DNA of 64,000 nucleotides from Pectinophora gossypiella (lineage: Eukaryota > Arthropoda > Insecta > Lepidoptera > Gelechiidae). Below the pieces are notes generated by a model. That model made no database searches. It worked only from the letters and a program-made list of their open reading frames with translations, and was not told where the DNA came from. The stretch's first letter is position 1. Every line of letters begins with the position of its first letter. Below, one piece after another: positions 47,708-60,600 of the stretch. The translations under genes were made by a program, and so were the position numbers. The stretch lies in assembly GCF_024362695.1 (NCBI RefSeq), contig NC_065423.1, positions 5,697,001 through 5,761,000 on the forward strand, written 5' to 3'.

Positions 47708-48832
47708 CACATTTTTAAATGTAATTGACTTAATATTTATTTACGAACAATTTACTGTGATTTGATAAGTTAATTTAGCGTTTAGATTAGTTTTAATCGC
47801 TAGTGTTTATTTGTTTGTATTGTAAACTGTGTCGAAATAATGTAAGTGATGTTTGTTTATGTGTTGGATAATATATTTTTTCTTCAGAATTTGTCGTTTT
47901 TAATTTCTAACAGGTAGCGTTAAAGTTCCAGCTACTTAACGTTAGTTCCAGTAACTTAACAACTTATTAGTAGAAGTTTAATAATATCTCAAACGATGTG
48001 TTTTAGAGCGATCATTATGAAAATTTGCCTCTCTTTTAGATGCCACGACTATTTTACTACCACAGTTTAAGCTTGGGAATTTCTGGAACTAGATGTATTT
48101 GTTATTTTCATATTAGCAATGCATTTATCATTAGTAGGTATTTAAAATTTAGAAATGAATACGTATACCCAACCATTGAAAAGGAGAAACTATAACAATA
48201 GTGAGATGAAGCGTGGTTCTGCCGGTCAGAACGTGAAATCAGAAAATGAACGAACCTTGTTTATCGTGTAGGTTTATCAGGTGAACGTACCTAATCGATA
48301 CGGTTATGTGATATTTATTTATATTTATGTACCTTCAACTTACCTCACAAATAATCAATCAAAAATAATGTAATCTAAATTAAAATACGACGAGGGATAA
48401 CGAGAAAATCAACAAAACATATTTATTGTAATGGCACTTTCACACTCAACACAAAGAAAACAATACTTAAAATTGTTGAAATCTTTTATTTACAGCTTAT
48501 ACATACATTTTACATTACATTAAGTATATGAAGTGTAGTCGGAAAGATTGTATCGCAGATCACGAATTATTACATTCCTCTTGAAGACACTAATATCGGG
48601 AGAGTAATCAAAGACAGAGAAACAACACCCATAATACGGTTTTCTTTCGAATATTACTTCATTAACAAGATCATGTACTTGAAAAGTGTACTACATAAAT
48701 CTGACGTAATAGCAGAGATCTTTATTCACAAAACAATGTACAACACAAATTACATAGCACGTTGCTTTGCCTGTAGTTATATTAGACTCAGTCAAAACAG
48801 TGCCGTTATAATACAAGAATCATTCAACTGCT
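47708..48832. other. Convergent spacer between the sticky and SET1 3' ends
   Basis: Uniformly AT-rich with no exon-like composition. The small open frame near 48673-48870 has no recognisable content and overlaps the probable SET1 3' UTR. Confidence 0.45.
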
Positions 48833-48838
48833 TTTATT
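48833..48838 (-). terminator. Set1: Candidate polyadenylation signal of SET1
   Basis: AATAAA on the minus strand, about 430 bases after the SET1 stop. Further hexamers at 48721-48726 and 48485-48490 are alternatives, so the true end is uncertain. The space to the sticky 3' end is then about 1 kb. Confidence 0.4.
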
Positions 48839-49269
48839 ACAACATACATATCCACTGGTTTCAATATTAAATAATGAAATCACACAATATTTCACAGTCA
48901 CACATATATATCATTATTTTTACATAAAAACCACTAAAAATTCATATTCGTTTGAGGCAGTTTCCGAAACCGCATTGAGTAGCGCTTATCTGCTACGAGT
49001 TTGTCATTTCAGTTGACATTCAGGATGATAGAGCTCAGCTCGATTGATTGTAAAATACATAACGGTTCACAACTCTTGCAAGGCGAAATAATCGCAGTCT
49101 TATGTTGAAGTATCAAGGAACAATTGTATTGCTATTTTCAATAAACTGTTATTTATACAGATTACTAATATTTCATCCATGATTTTTCCACGACTCTTTC
49201 GACGAATACCAATCAACGTCTCGCTCTAAGCACTTACTTAGCCGGGCCCGCGACACAGGCAAGCGACAT

Positions 49270-51613
49270 TTAGTTGAGGAAGCCGCGGCACTGCGGCGCT
49301 CCACAGAGGCAGGGGATCTTCTCGTCCTCGAGCGGGAACTTGTAGTCGTACGTGATCTCCTCGTCGACGCCAATTGGCTGCTTCGAGTAGATGACGATTT
49401 TCTTCTGAGACTCTATTGTGATAATCTTCGCGTAACAGTTCGGCTGTTGTAGACAAAATAGTTGTATTATTTTCACGTCAGAAATAACTTTGTAATTAAA
49501 TTAAATGCCAATTAGGTTTCTTGACTGTTTCTTGACAGTCACAAAATAATGGGAAAGTACCTACTCTACTAAGTTACTTAGAATGTTGTAAGTCAAGCAA
49601 TGTGCAAATATCTACTAAAGACATGAATAAGGGTGACTCCTACTGAAGCGTTAACCCACACCGCTCCGGGGAGCAATTGCTCGACCTCTGAAGTAGTATT
49701 ATTATATAAGCTGAAACCTCAACACCAACAGACAATACTCACATTGCAGCTGTGGTTGATGAACCGCGCGAGGTTGCCGCACTTGGTAGCGTCGATGATG
49801 GTATCCAGGTCGATGCGGAACAGGTACGAGCTGCCGATGCCGGTGGCCTCGTAGTGCGCCTCCCGCACGTCCGCCACGATCGGCCGGATCATCTGGCCCA
49901 CGTACTCGATCACCATCTCGTCCGCGGCGATTGGTTCCTGGTATGAGAATCGTTGGTATAGTGACTATTTACTACTGCTGCTGTTATACATACGTTGATA
50001 ACCTCTTTAGTTAACATCCTTCACATCACCATCAACATAAAAATATGACTTGGAGACGCTACGATTTGCGCACAATGTGGGACTTCACGCGACCGAAACG
50101 ATAAGGAGAGCGTACCCTATTTGTCGAGACAATCATGTAATTCAAATCTGAGGCAATCATGTAAAAAGAAGCTTACTCAGCCTGGTGGTGGGTATTTTAT
50201 GTTTGGTGCGATTATCATAACAGAATAGAAGTTCCAAAGATAACGCTACAACATAGTACAATATACGTATACCTCGCACATACAAATTGACTAACCCATC
50301 GTCCTCGAAATAAAATGTCATTAGCATAACACATTCACAGGAAACATGGTAAAACTGTAGACTGCTTTTAAAATAAAATATCTTCATGGTAACGGTAGAA
50401 CCTGCAACACGACTTTGGTTACCAATGCTACTTTATTGTGGCCTTACTTACCTGAAATGAAAAATAAACTGTTTGAAACGTATTGCCTTTCTTTCTATGG
50501 AGGCAAGAAAGAGTCCAATGTGTTCATTTTTCATTCCTGGTAAATGATGTAGGTCACTTTTCCAGATATAGGAATGTTATTCCGTATATCGATGTAGGAT
50601 ATGTGATCAATGAATTGCATGTTATCATAGAGACTGGAGTGACAAGTTACCTGCGCAAAAAGACCCCAGTCGTGAATGCCAGACTTGGCAAATTTGAGCT
50701 GCTTCTTCCTGAACTTTAACTGGTTGAATTTCAGCAGATCCGAATCTGTGTCTGTACCTGGGGACACAAAATTTTGTCATAAGTTCATTGATAATCATAG
50801 GCATGATGGGATAATAAATCAAAAATTATTAAGTAATTCTGCTTTAAATGTCTTTGCAAGTTAGCAGAGCAACTTGTAGTAACTCGGAAATCTGCCTTTT
50901 TGTCCAAAGTTCAAACTATGTGACTTACCGAAAGCAGTTAGCAGTCGGCGCTGGTTGGACCTGGCCTCTCGGGACAGCAGCTGCATCTTGGAGGCCAGCA
51001 TTTTGTTCTTGTCCTCCTGTGCCGGTGCGTCCATCGTAATCGTTGAGCTGCGTCCGTGGTGGTACTTGTACTTGGCCTTCAGGCGCGCGTCCATCTTGTA
51101 GTACCCTTCCGTGCGCGCTGAACCGCTGGAGTGACCCTGGAATTAAACGATTAGTTGATGTATGCGAAGTGTATAGTCAAATGCGAGGTGAGCTCATATG
51201 TCGGATTGTTGGTAACGAATCTACATTGTTACGCCAACTTCTTTTTCTTATTGTCCGTAGTCAAGTAAGTCGTGGTAACAACAGTAGTATTTCATGCGTA
51301 GGTACATAATTTCTAAATGCTTACCTGTAAATCTTCATAAATATTATTATGCCTCTTAGACTTCTTCTTGGGCGGGCTATAGCACACGTCAGTGGGCGAG
51401 TGGTCGACCCAATGCGTATCGTTGAGCCAGTATCCCTGCGCGTCCTCAGCTAGTAGCGACTCATACGCGCGTCTCAAGTACTCCACGTCCTCTCTGTCGA
51501 TGCCGCGCGTCAGGAATTCGTACATCACTTGCATCTCAGCCATTATGTCGCGCGGCTTGAAGGTCACGTTCGGGTGGAGCATCTTATCGTAGTCTTCGCT
51601 TCTCTCGAAGATC
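49270..51613 (-). CDS. Set1: SET1: N-SET, SET and post-SET exons
   Basis: The exon 51613-51325 begins IFERSEDYDKM and is the N-SET / WDR5-proximal region. Exon 51136-50929 reads GHSSGSARTEGYYKM, a SETD1 signature. The SET domain includes KFAKSGIHDWGLFA, the central exon YVGQMIRPIVADVRE, the S-adenosylmethionine pocket ARFINHSCNPNC split across the 49743/49443 junction, and the catalytic-tyrosine segment EEITYDYKF. The post-SET zinc cysteines are CLCGAPQC, followed by the terminal RGFLN-stop. Every residue class needed for activity is present. Confidence 0.95.
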
Positions 51614-54600
51614 CTGGTAGAGTGTTTAGTAAGTTAGATATTTTATGATTATGGAATGACTTTAGCTTTGCTTCCAAAAAAACATGGGTTAGCGCAAAAG
51701 TAACTCAAGTCACTCTGAACTTAAGCCAATAGAAAATAGAGTATGAAGGTTTGGAGCACTATCTAGACCAGGTAAGAGTTGATACTCACTTGTTCTGTAT
51801 CTCGGCCAACTTCTTGGTCTCGTACTTGCGTTTGTACGGCCGCTTGGTCTTCTCCTTCGGTTTGACTTCCTCCATCGGCGAGTCCAGCTCCGGTTCCGCC
51901 ATCCATGTGTAGCCTAGAGAACACGTCCAATGTTAATTTAACAGTTTTGAATACCGTCCGTGGTCCAATTAGTGCTATATGAATTAAAATATAATTACCA
52001 TCGAATTTGGCGCATTGATGGACTTATAAATATAAAAAAAACCGTCCATCTTATTAGAAATGACACAACTTTCTGTCCTAATGTATTGGTAGGGGTAGAA
52101 CAAAATTGCCCTAATGACGACGGTTATTTTCATCGTGGTCATGTCGTAGATGATTTGATGGTCTTCTTCTCGTGTCCTCCTCGTCGTCAGGCAGCAGTCA
52201 GCAGTATAAGTGGTTGAGCGCCACCTGGGAGGCCTGAGACGCTCGTGACGCTTGCGACTGGAGTGAGGATGATCACTTACCATGATCATGTTGTAGATGG
52301 TTGGATGGTCTTCTCCTCGTGTCCTCCTCGTCGTCAGGCGGCGGCCGGCAGTATGAGTGGTCGAGCGCCACCTGAGACGCCTGAGACGCTTGTGAAGCTT
52401 GCGACTGTGGCGACGATGTCTCCGACAGAGCGCTGCTGATCTGTAGGGGATGTAAAATTGACAATAAGGAAGAAATAAGGAGGAAGGAAGGCGAAATATA
52501 CCATCATTATGAAAGTAGACTCAAGTTTGACCTTGATTTGATATTTATTCGGCACTTGTCTACTAGCATTTCTCGATAGACCTTCACACAGCTAACAACA
52601 AGTAGTGCAATAGGCTCTTAATATTGTTAATTCCTGGGTATAATCTTATTTCTACTGTTGTCTGTCAGAGATCCAGAAAACACCAGCTCGATCGAAAACT
52701 TTTAAACTATCAATACCCTTTATGACACAGAAGAAAATGTACGAGAAGAGTGGAATAATCAAAGGGAGCCTTTTGGCCAGCAGCTACTCCAAATAGGCCA
52801 CGATAAGATAAAACGAAAATATACCCTACACGTACCTCCTTAACCCCGTTAACACTAACAGCGTCAGTGTTGCTGTGCTCACTAACAGACACGATCCGCT
52901 GCCGCTTGTCTCCCTTCTTCCTTGCATCCTTGCGTCGCACCGGTTCCTCCTCTGACGTAATCTCTCCTTCTTCCATTTCAGTGTCCAGCTTGCTCTTTTC
53001 AGGAGACTTGACGTGATTCTTGAGCGGACTGCTCTTGGGTTCTTCAGCTTTACTATTAGCTGCCTTCTCGGGTTTGCTGGTTATTGAAAAAATAAATGAG
53101 TAAACTCTCAAGTTTACTAATGATCAACGACCCATTCAAATTAGCATTGGGATTTTTATTTTAGTAGCTTTATTAAGATTTCCATCGGATTGCAAAAGGA
53201 AGGCAAGAGGGAAACTACTGTCCTATTTTTCCCTAAAAAGTAGCATGTAGAATGTTTCACCGACAAGAGCGTGGCTCTTAAGTTAGGGATGTGATGACTA
53301 AGATTTCACTATTGTTTCATGATCATGACAAAAAAAATAATGGTGGTCTAACGATTTTGTACTGACACATTTCTACACCTCTCCTTCCTATCGCAGTAGG
53401 CAAAGCCACAAATCACCGCAAGGCAATCCGCAGCAGCATCTGATATCCATGTCTTTGGACTCCAGTTCCAAAGTCTAAAAATAGAAACTCTTCTGTCGTA
53501 CCTTTCGTCAGGCGGTTTTTCAGGCTGCGGCCGGTCTGACTCCTGCTTCTGCCTCTGTTCTTCCAAGAACTCCCTCTCGATCTGTTCCATATACTCTGTG
53601 TTCCGTCTTCTTCTCTCCTGTTATTGAAAAATGGAAATGTCGTCAAAATTCTCTTAAAAATTAAACTTAACTCTATTTCACTCGAGTATACTATTTAATC
53701 AGGAAATTACTCTTACGTTTTATTCTGTTTTTTATTCAATAAATTTAACTAAGATCTTCAGGCGGCCTTTATTTCCTGTCTTTCGCATATTTTTACCCCA
53801 CTTAGTCGAAGCATTTTAGTCATAGCAAGTTAATACAACTATAGTTTACCTGGTATTCTCTCTCCTCTTCCGAATCCGAGTACACTCTGTCCAGTAGGAT
53901 ATCCTTCGGTTCTTCTTCTGGTGACAGGATAGGAGAGCCCAGTCGGTCGTCTGAAGCCTCCACTTGAGGTATTGGGGTCTTTTCTGAAATTATAATAGGT
54001 ATAAATAAATTACAGAAGATATAATTTGCGTGCATAATATCTCTAGTGCGTGCTTACTTTACAGATTCTTAAAATATAAGTACATAGATAAATAAGCATA
54101 AAAAGAACAGAGAAATCAGTTACGTGAACCATACCTCTCCTGCTTTGTTCCTCTTCGCTGTCTGAAGAAGATGAATACACTCTCCTGAGTCGTTCCTTGT
54201 TCGACACCACTTTGAGCTGAGAAGCAAGTGAATATGTTTTAACAAAAATTGAGACATGCTGAAGTTTTTGGAAACGTATATTGTGTTCCTTTCTCCCTCC
54301 AGCAAGCCACACTGAATCAGTGTGGTGAAGTTTGGTCTAGATCCCCTCCGGTTTATTGAGGAGAGGCCTACACGTAGCAGTGGAACGTGTTTAGGCTGTT
54401 TTAGTATATTATGTATGGTCACGTAGTGTGTTGTAATACTTTATTTCATTTACCTCAGCCTCGTCAAGGTCGGAGTCATCGTCCGACTCGGAGTATATCC
54501 GCGGGGCCGCGCCCTTGCGCTCCGGCTCCGACTCTGTTTCCGATGACGATCGACTCGACGACGATGACGACGATCTAAGAGAAAATAGATTAAAATGTAA

Positions 54601-57600
54601 TCCAGAACACTAAACCATAGTTAAGCTGTATAACTAACAGGTCCAAGCCACCTGGCACGGCTGGTAGTAAACTGTTGGGAGTGTTTACAACGTGAAGAGG
54701 CAGTCGGTCAGTATGGCAATCGATTTTCGTCTGCCATCTTGTACTTGTACGTATTTACTACGAGTCACAGGACGTATGCGATTCCTAAGTGTGTTTTTAA
54801 ACGTGTTTACTGCGAGTACGAACCTAGAGGAACTGCTAGACTGCCGCCGTCTGCTCCGGGACAGATATGAGCCAGTCGTCCTGTTCCGCGGACTCGTCGG
54901 TACCTCCTTCTCTTCGTCAGAGTTCTGCACCATCTCCTCCTACACAAGAAGATTGTTTAAAATTATTTTATTTCAAAGTATCAAGAACATTTGAACATGT
55001 CATTTCATTTGGGTGTGAGGGTAACGAAAGTTGCTTGACTGTAGAATGCGAATTGATTTGCAGATCTAAATACAAACGGTCTAAGTACTATTTATAAAAA
55101 TATACCAATTAAACAGTGACAATATCCCGGATAATTCTCCGGGAAGTGAATGATATAATCACCTGGTCGCTAAGCCGCTTGCTGGAGTCGTCGTCGATAT
55201 GCACGGGCGAGGGTATCTTGCGCTTGCGCCTGAAGCTGGGCATCTTGGGTATGGCGGCGCGCAGGCCCAGCCCCGCGCCATAGCCGCCCAGCTCTAGGCC
55301 CAGATCGCGGGACTCCATGATCGACTTGATTGAGTCTACCGCCTCTTCCTTCTTGTTTGAGATGTCCTGGGAGAGGAGATTGAGTTTTTTTTTTAACATT
55401 GTGTAAAAAGACCGGTACCACTCTGGACGCATACGAACGAACCCTGGTCAATGATCACCAACTCGCACTTAGTGCTGGACTGTTAAGATTTATAAAGATA
55501 TATAAAAGGTCTAGACAGGAAAAATAAGTCTTTACTAATTAGAACAAAGCGTCTACCATAAGTGGGCATCGGCAAAAATAAAACTAGAGCCTGTTTCACC
55601 GCTTGCTGTTTGCAACTATCTGATAGCTTATCCAGGACTTAATGCTATTGTACACTTATCTGGCAAACTTGTTAGAAAGTTACTAAATAGGCTCCAAAAC
55701 ATTTAAATCCAGTTTAATCAGTTGTCAATATTACCTGCAGCGGCTGCCCCTCCTCCTTAGGCTTGACAGTCTGCCGGTTCTTGCGACTCTGCTCGTCCCA
55801 CCACAGCTCGAAGTTCTTGAACGCCGTGCTCTCGATCATCTTCTTGTTGAAGTCCTTCTTGAGAATCATCTTCAGCTCTGCCGTCACTCGCTCTATCACG
55901 CTATTGATCGTCGGGTAGTGCGGGTTGTCGCATTCCTGTGTAGTGTGGTTAAAACTCAGGTTATTATACATATAAGATGACGTCTATTTCTGTTGATGTT
56001 TGTGAAGCACTCGAACCACATGGCCAGGGGGAATGCCTGTCATCGCTACATACCGGTACTGGATGCACAGGCTCCGTGTAGGGCTGGTAGTGATGCGTGA
56101 GTATGGGCGGCGCCGTGAAACCCGCGCCGTACGCCAGTGCTATCTCCGGCGCCGGGTACCCGGGGGGAGGGTACGCTGGAACAAACATATATTGTTATGT
56201 TCCTTACTTGTACTATGTTGGCGTCCAGGTAGGTGGGCGAAATAAGTCACAGAACAGACACGTAATGACGTAGGATCTGGATGTCTTGGATAAAGACTGG
56301 TGAGAAATCGCTCGTGATAGAAAACAACTGAAGACAGTGAGACATTTGTCTCACTAGACGGGAAAATAGGTTAGGGTTGGGGTATTGTTTATGTTCACAT
56401 TTGGTGTGCGACAGCTGTTATAGAGATCGACAAGTATACGTACCAGTCGGCGCCCACATGTGCGCGTAGTAGGGGTGGTGCGCGGGCGCGGCGGGCGGCG
56501 CTGCGGCCGGGTAGTAGTATGCGTCCGCCGGGACCTGCTCCTCGATCTTGGCTTCAGTTGACGACAGCGACGACAGCGACATCTGGAGGTAGGATGGTGT
56601 GCTCAGTCAATAACATACAGCAGTTGGCGCTAGTGCATTTCGCACGGGGCGGAAGCATGGGCGGATCCAGGGGGGCGACAGATTGGGTCATGGGTTGTCA
56701 CTGCTATTTTATCTAATTCTCTACGGAGATAAGTTGCCTGCTACCTGGTGACCCAACACCCTCCCATAAAAACTGAATCCGCTTCTGGGCGGAAGGCGAA
56801 GAAGCTGGGACACGTCGAACAAAACGGATCAGTAAGGTATGACGTAACTCATAAGCTCATTCTATGTCTATGCTGTTCTGGGAGCAAATAAAAAACATAT
56901 AACACGTTCAGCTGCTTGTCTTCCCGGGCATTGTCCTCTAACATGATAGACTAATGTTATGGGCGATAGGCTGATCCCTTATCACCATAAGGTTTATCAT
57001 ATCCAGCTTACGACATCGTATCAACAGTGGCTGCAAGTTGTCTTTGATTACTTGTGGCTCTGCCCACCCCATTAGGGATTACGGGCGTGAGTTTATGTAT
57101 GTATGTAATAACCTGGTCGTCGTCGAGGTTGTCCCGGTCGTGGTGGTTGTCGGGAGGCGCGGCGGGCGAGCGGCGCGGCTCCTCGCCCGTCAATAGCTCG
57201 TCCTCAGACGACGAGATGTCCGACCCGATCTTGTCCATCAGGGGGAACTTCCTACGCTCCGCCTCTTTCACTTTCTACAACAAAAACATCTCTACATCAT
57301 ACCACGAGTTCTTTGACCTTACATAACCTCACTTATAAGTCTGGACTGGATCATCTGTAGACATAGTTTTCCTGTAAGTGTTAAGGAGTGTGGATTGATA
57401 ATCGGGGATTAAAAAGGCCATATCGAGGCAATTCAAAAAAACAATATTGCTATTTGACATTTGTGTACATTGCGCACTTTTATATGCACAAATGTCAAAT
57501 TGCAATATTGCTTTTTTAGGTAAATTGCTTCGATTTGGCCTTTTTAACCCCATTTTTTTGCACAGAGGTGCAGGCGGTGAAATCAAAACACGCCTTGTAA

Positions 57601-60600
57601 GCTACCAATACTCTTTTTAGCTAGTAAAAATATGATCTGAGAGTTTAAAATGACCAATAGCTAAAGCTTAAGGAACATTGAAATCACACCAATACCAACA
57701 AGTAGGTGTTAGTGACAATGTAACGAAAACTTTGCGGTACGGTTGAGGCCATGATTCTGAGTTGATATCAAGTGGAATTTTCCGTCGCAACACTATGGAA
57801 CTGAAAATAATTTAAAAAAGCACTAATATTTTCATTAATTTTCCGACAGGAAAATCCACAAATCCAGGAATTCCACTTCATACCAACTCACAATCATGGT
57901 CTGAATCATCACCTCAGTATTCGTTACGATGTCACTAACACCCATACGAACTAGAGTGGTTATCTGTACGTACTTGTACGGGTTGTAAGTTACATCGTAA
58001 CATCCTGTATTATTATAAAGCAACGCACCCTTTCAACGGTGATTTTAAGACACTCGAGGTAGAACTCTCTCGACAGGTACGGCGAGGGCGTCGTGGACAG
58101 TGGCTCCGACTCCGGTTCCCTCTTCGTGTTGAACGATATGATGCTATCCCGGTCTTCACTGCCTGAACCTATTGGGAAACAAGTCGTTAACAATGTAAAA
58201 AAGTGTTTCTTTGATGCAGAAAAGACTTTAAACTTTAAAATGCTACGTTGCTACCTCTTGCGACACAATACAATCATAAGAAACGTGAGGGGTGCAGCTT
58301 ACTCAATCACACTGCTCCTCTATTAGTTTGGTTGTGGTGTCAGTTAGTAACTGTCAGTTGTTAGTAATCATGGCCATGTTCACCGACAGAAGCAGTGCAG
58401 TTATTGTTGAGAATAGATATTCGCAATCAAACTCTCTAACGTTCACTTGGAATGGATGTCGTTTATTTTCAGTACAGTAAATATTTCACAGATATACGAA
58501 TATGTATTGTTTATCCTTAGTTTCTGTCCTTTCTACTATTTGGTCTTGCTGTGTACACTATATTTTTATTTTGGGTTGTAGACTATTTCTAAACCTGTTT
58601 CGAGTATATCATATGTATATCATGTATATCATATGTGTATTGTTTACAATCTGTGTACCTTTTTAATAAAATATTCTTTTGCGTGGTTCGGAGTAGAGTC
58701 ATGGACCAATATAGTCTATGCTATTTTACTTCTTTATGATGAGTGTTGCCATAATTATATCGCAATTTACAACAGTAGTAGATACCTTCATCGTCCGAGG
58801 GCGGGTGGTGTGCGTCGAGGTCGGGTATCTTGGTGGGCAGGCGCTCGTCATCCTCCTCCTCGCTGGACATGTTGAGCGACAGGAAGGGCGGCGCCAGCCC
58901 ACCGCCGCCGCTCGCGCCCTTCAGCAGCATCGCTATTCTGTAACACAACGTAACATTAATAATAATTTACGTTTATTATGGCAACTCGGCCCAATTGTTA
59001 GTAATACAGAAAAAAAACACGTAAATACTAAGGTTAGTAAAGCTTAACATAGAACAATATACTTCACAGATAAACACAAAAACATTTTAATGGGAAGCGA
59101 TTAACACCCCCATAAACTGCTTCCATATTGGAAGCTCCAACACAAAAGTCCACACGAATTCATGTCGTACGAACACGTACTAACACGCCTGAATGACCTC
59201 TAAACTTCCAAGTACTTTGGAAGTGCGAGTCGGTCGTCGAAGACAAGTAGTTTAATCTAGTAAGCTAAAGCATCGCAAACACGCAGCAGCTACAGCTGTT
59301 GCCGTAATATCGGCAACCAAAGCAAGTAAAGAAGCTTTTCAAAACAGGTTTTCCAAGGTTCTCAGACATAATCATCAATGTAGCTATAAATGTACCTAGT
59401 ATCGAGATCAACATTCTTGGGCTCCTCAGCTGGTGGCGGCGGCTTGGGCTCAGGCTCCTTCGCGTCTGACGTGTCCTCCGGCGGCCGCGGCTCCACCACC
59501 TCCACACTCTTACTTGGAGTGTCCACAGCAGGCTCCTACATCAACACATTTTTATCAAACTCCAGCACAAGCCAGGGGCCTAAGTTGCAAATGTTACTAT
59601 CGGATGAATCATTAACGTGTAAGTCGCGCGAAGCAAAATGCATCGCTGGTACGCATCGTCCTTGACATAAGGTGTTCAATTAAATCGGCTGGGTTATACG
59701 TTATACGGAATGTAGACACCGAAATTTAGCACCTGGCTATGCCTAGAAGTCATGATTTGAATTTTATAGCCTAAATATTTTGATTACTGAAATAAAACGC
59801 TCATAACGGAATAGCATAATACATTGATTATGCACACAGCGCCTTTATGAGTATGTTGGAAGCTATACGAAATATTAAGACAAGATAGTTTTCTGTGAAT
59901 CATTACACCCGTTATGATAAATTGGTTTATTATTTAAGTACTAGGAAGGCAAGAGGGGCCACTGCCCTATTTTTCCTTAAAATAGTAGGATGGTAGTAGA
60001 TTGAGAATGCTACACCGACAAGAGCGTGGCTCTTAAATTATAGAGTGATTTAGGTAACTATAAAGAACTTATCTAGACAGACATGCATTGTACAAGATCA
60101 TGCACCACACCATATAAATTAGTCACACTATGGATGGATAACAAGCGGAACATGCGTTTATTGATGATGCGGTTTTACAAATACTTACCGCCCATAAAAT
60201 TATCGCAACACGTGTCTACAAGTAGCCTAAGTCTATTTATCTATTATGTGCAACATTAGATAGTGTTTTTTACTTAATTTGTGAAAGTGTGCTAAACATT
60301 CATGCTTATATTTAAATCAATCTTTTCACAGAACCACAATAGCCCTTTTTATATCGACTCTACATATTCTTAGGACTAAGTTACACCTGACATCAAGAGC
60401 ACAAAACGGAAGCGAAAAAGAAAAATACGTATTACTGTATGGTAACGGAGTCGTTGGGTCATAAACGTCAAACCCGATAACTTAGTTCATAAAGGCTGTA
60501 CTATAATTATATCGAAAGATTTAATCCGAATCTGTCAGCCGCAACCCATCGCTTTCGTTCCGTGCTTAAAACCTTGATATAAGCCTCGTACGAGGAATAT

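Noticed and set aside
48673..48870. 65-codon plus-strand frame
   Set aside because: AT-rich, in the probable SET1 3' UTR, no codon-use or motif support.
53348..53501. Continuation of the SET1 exon frame past 53502
   Set aside because: The frame stays open by chance, but the sequence becomes AT-rich repeat, and the donor at 53501 restores phase with the next exon.
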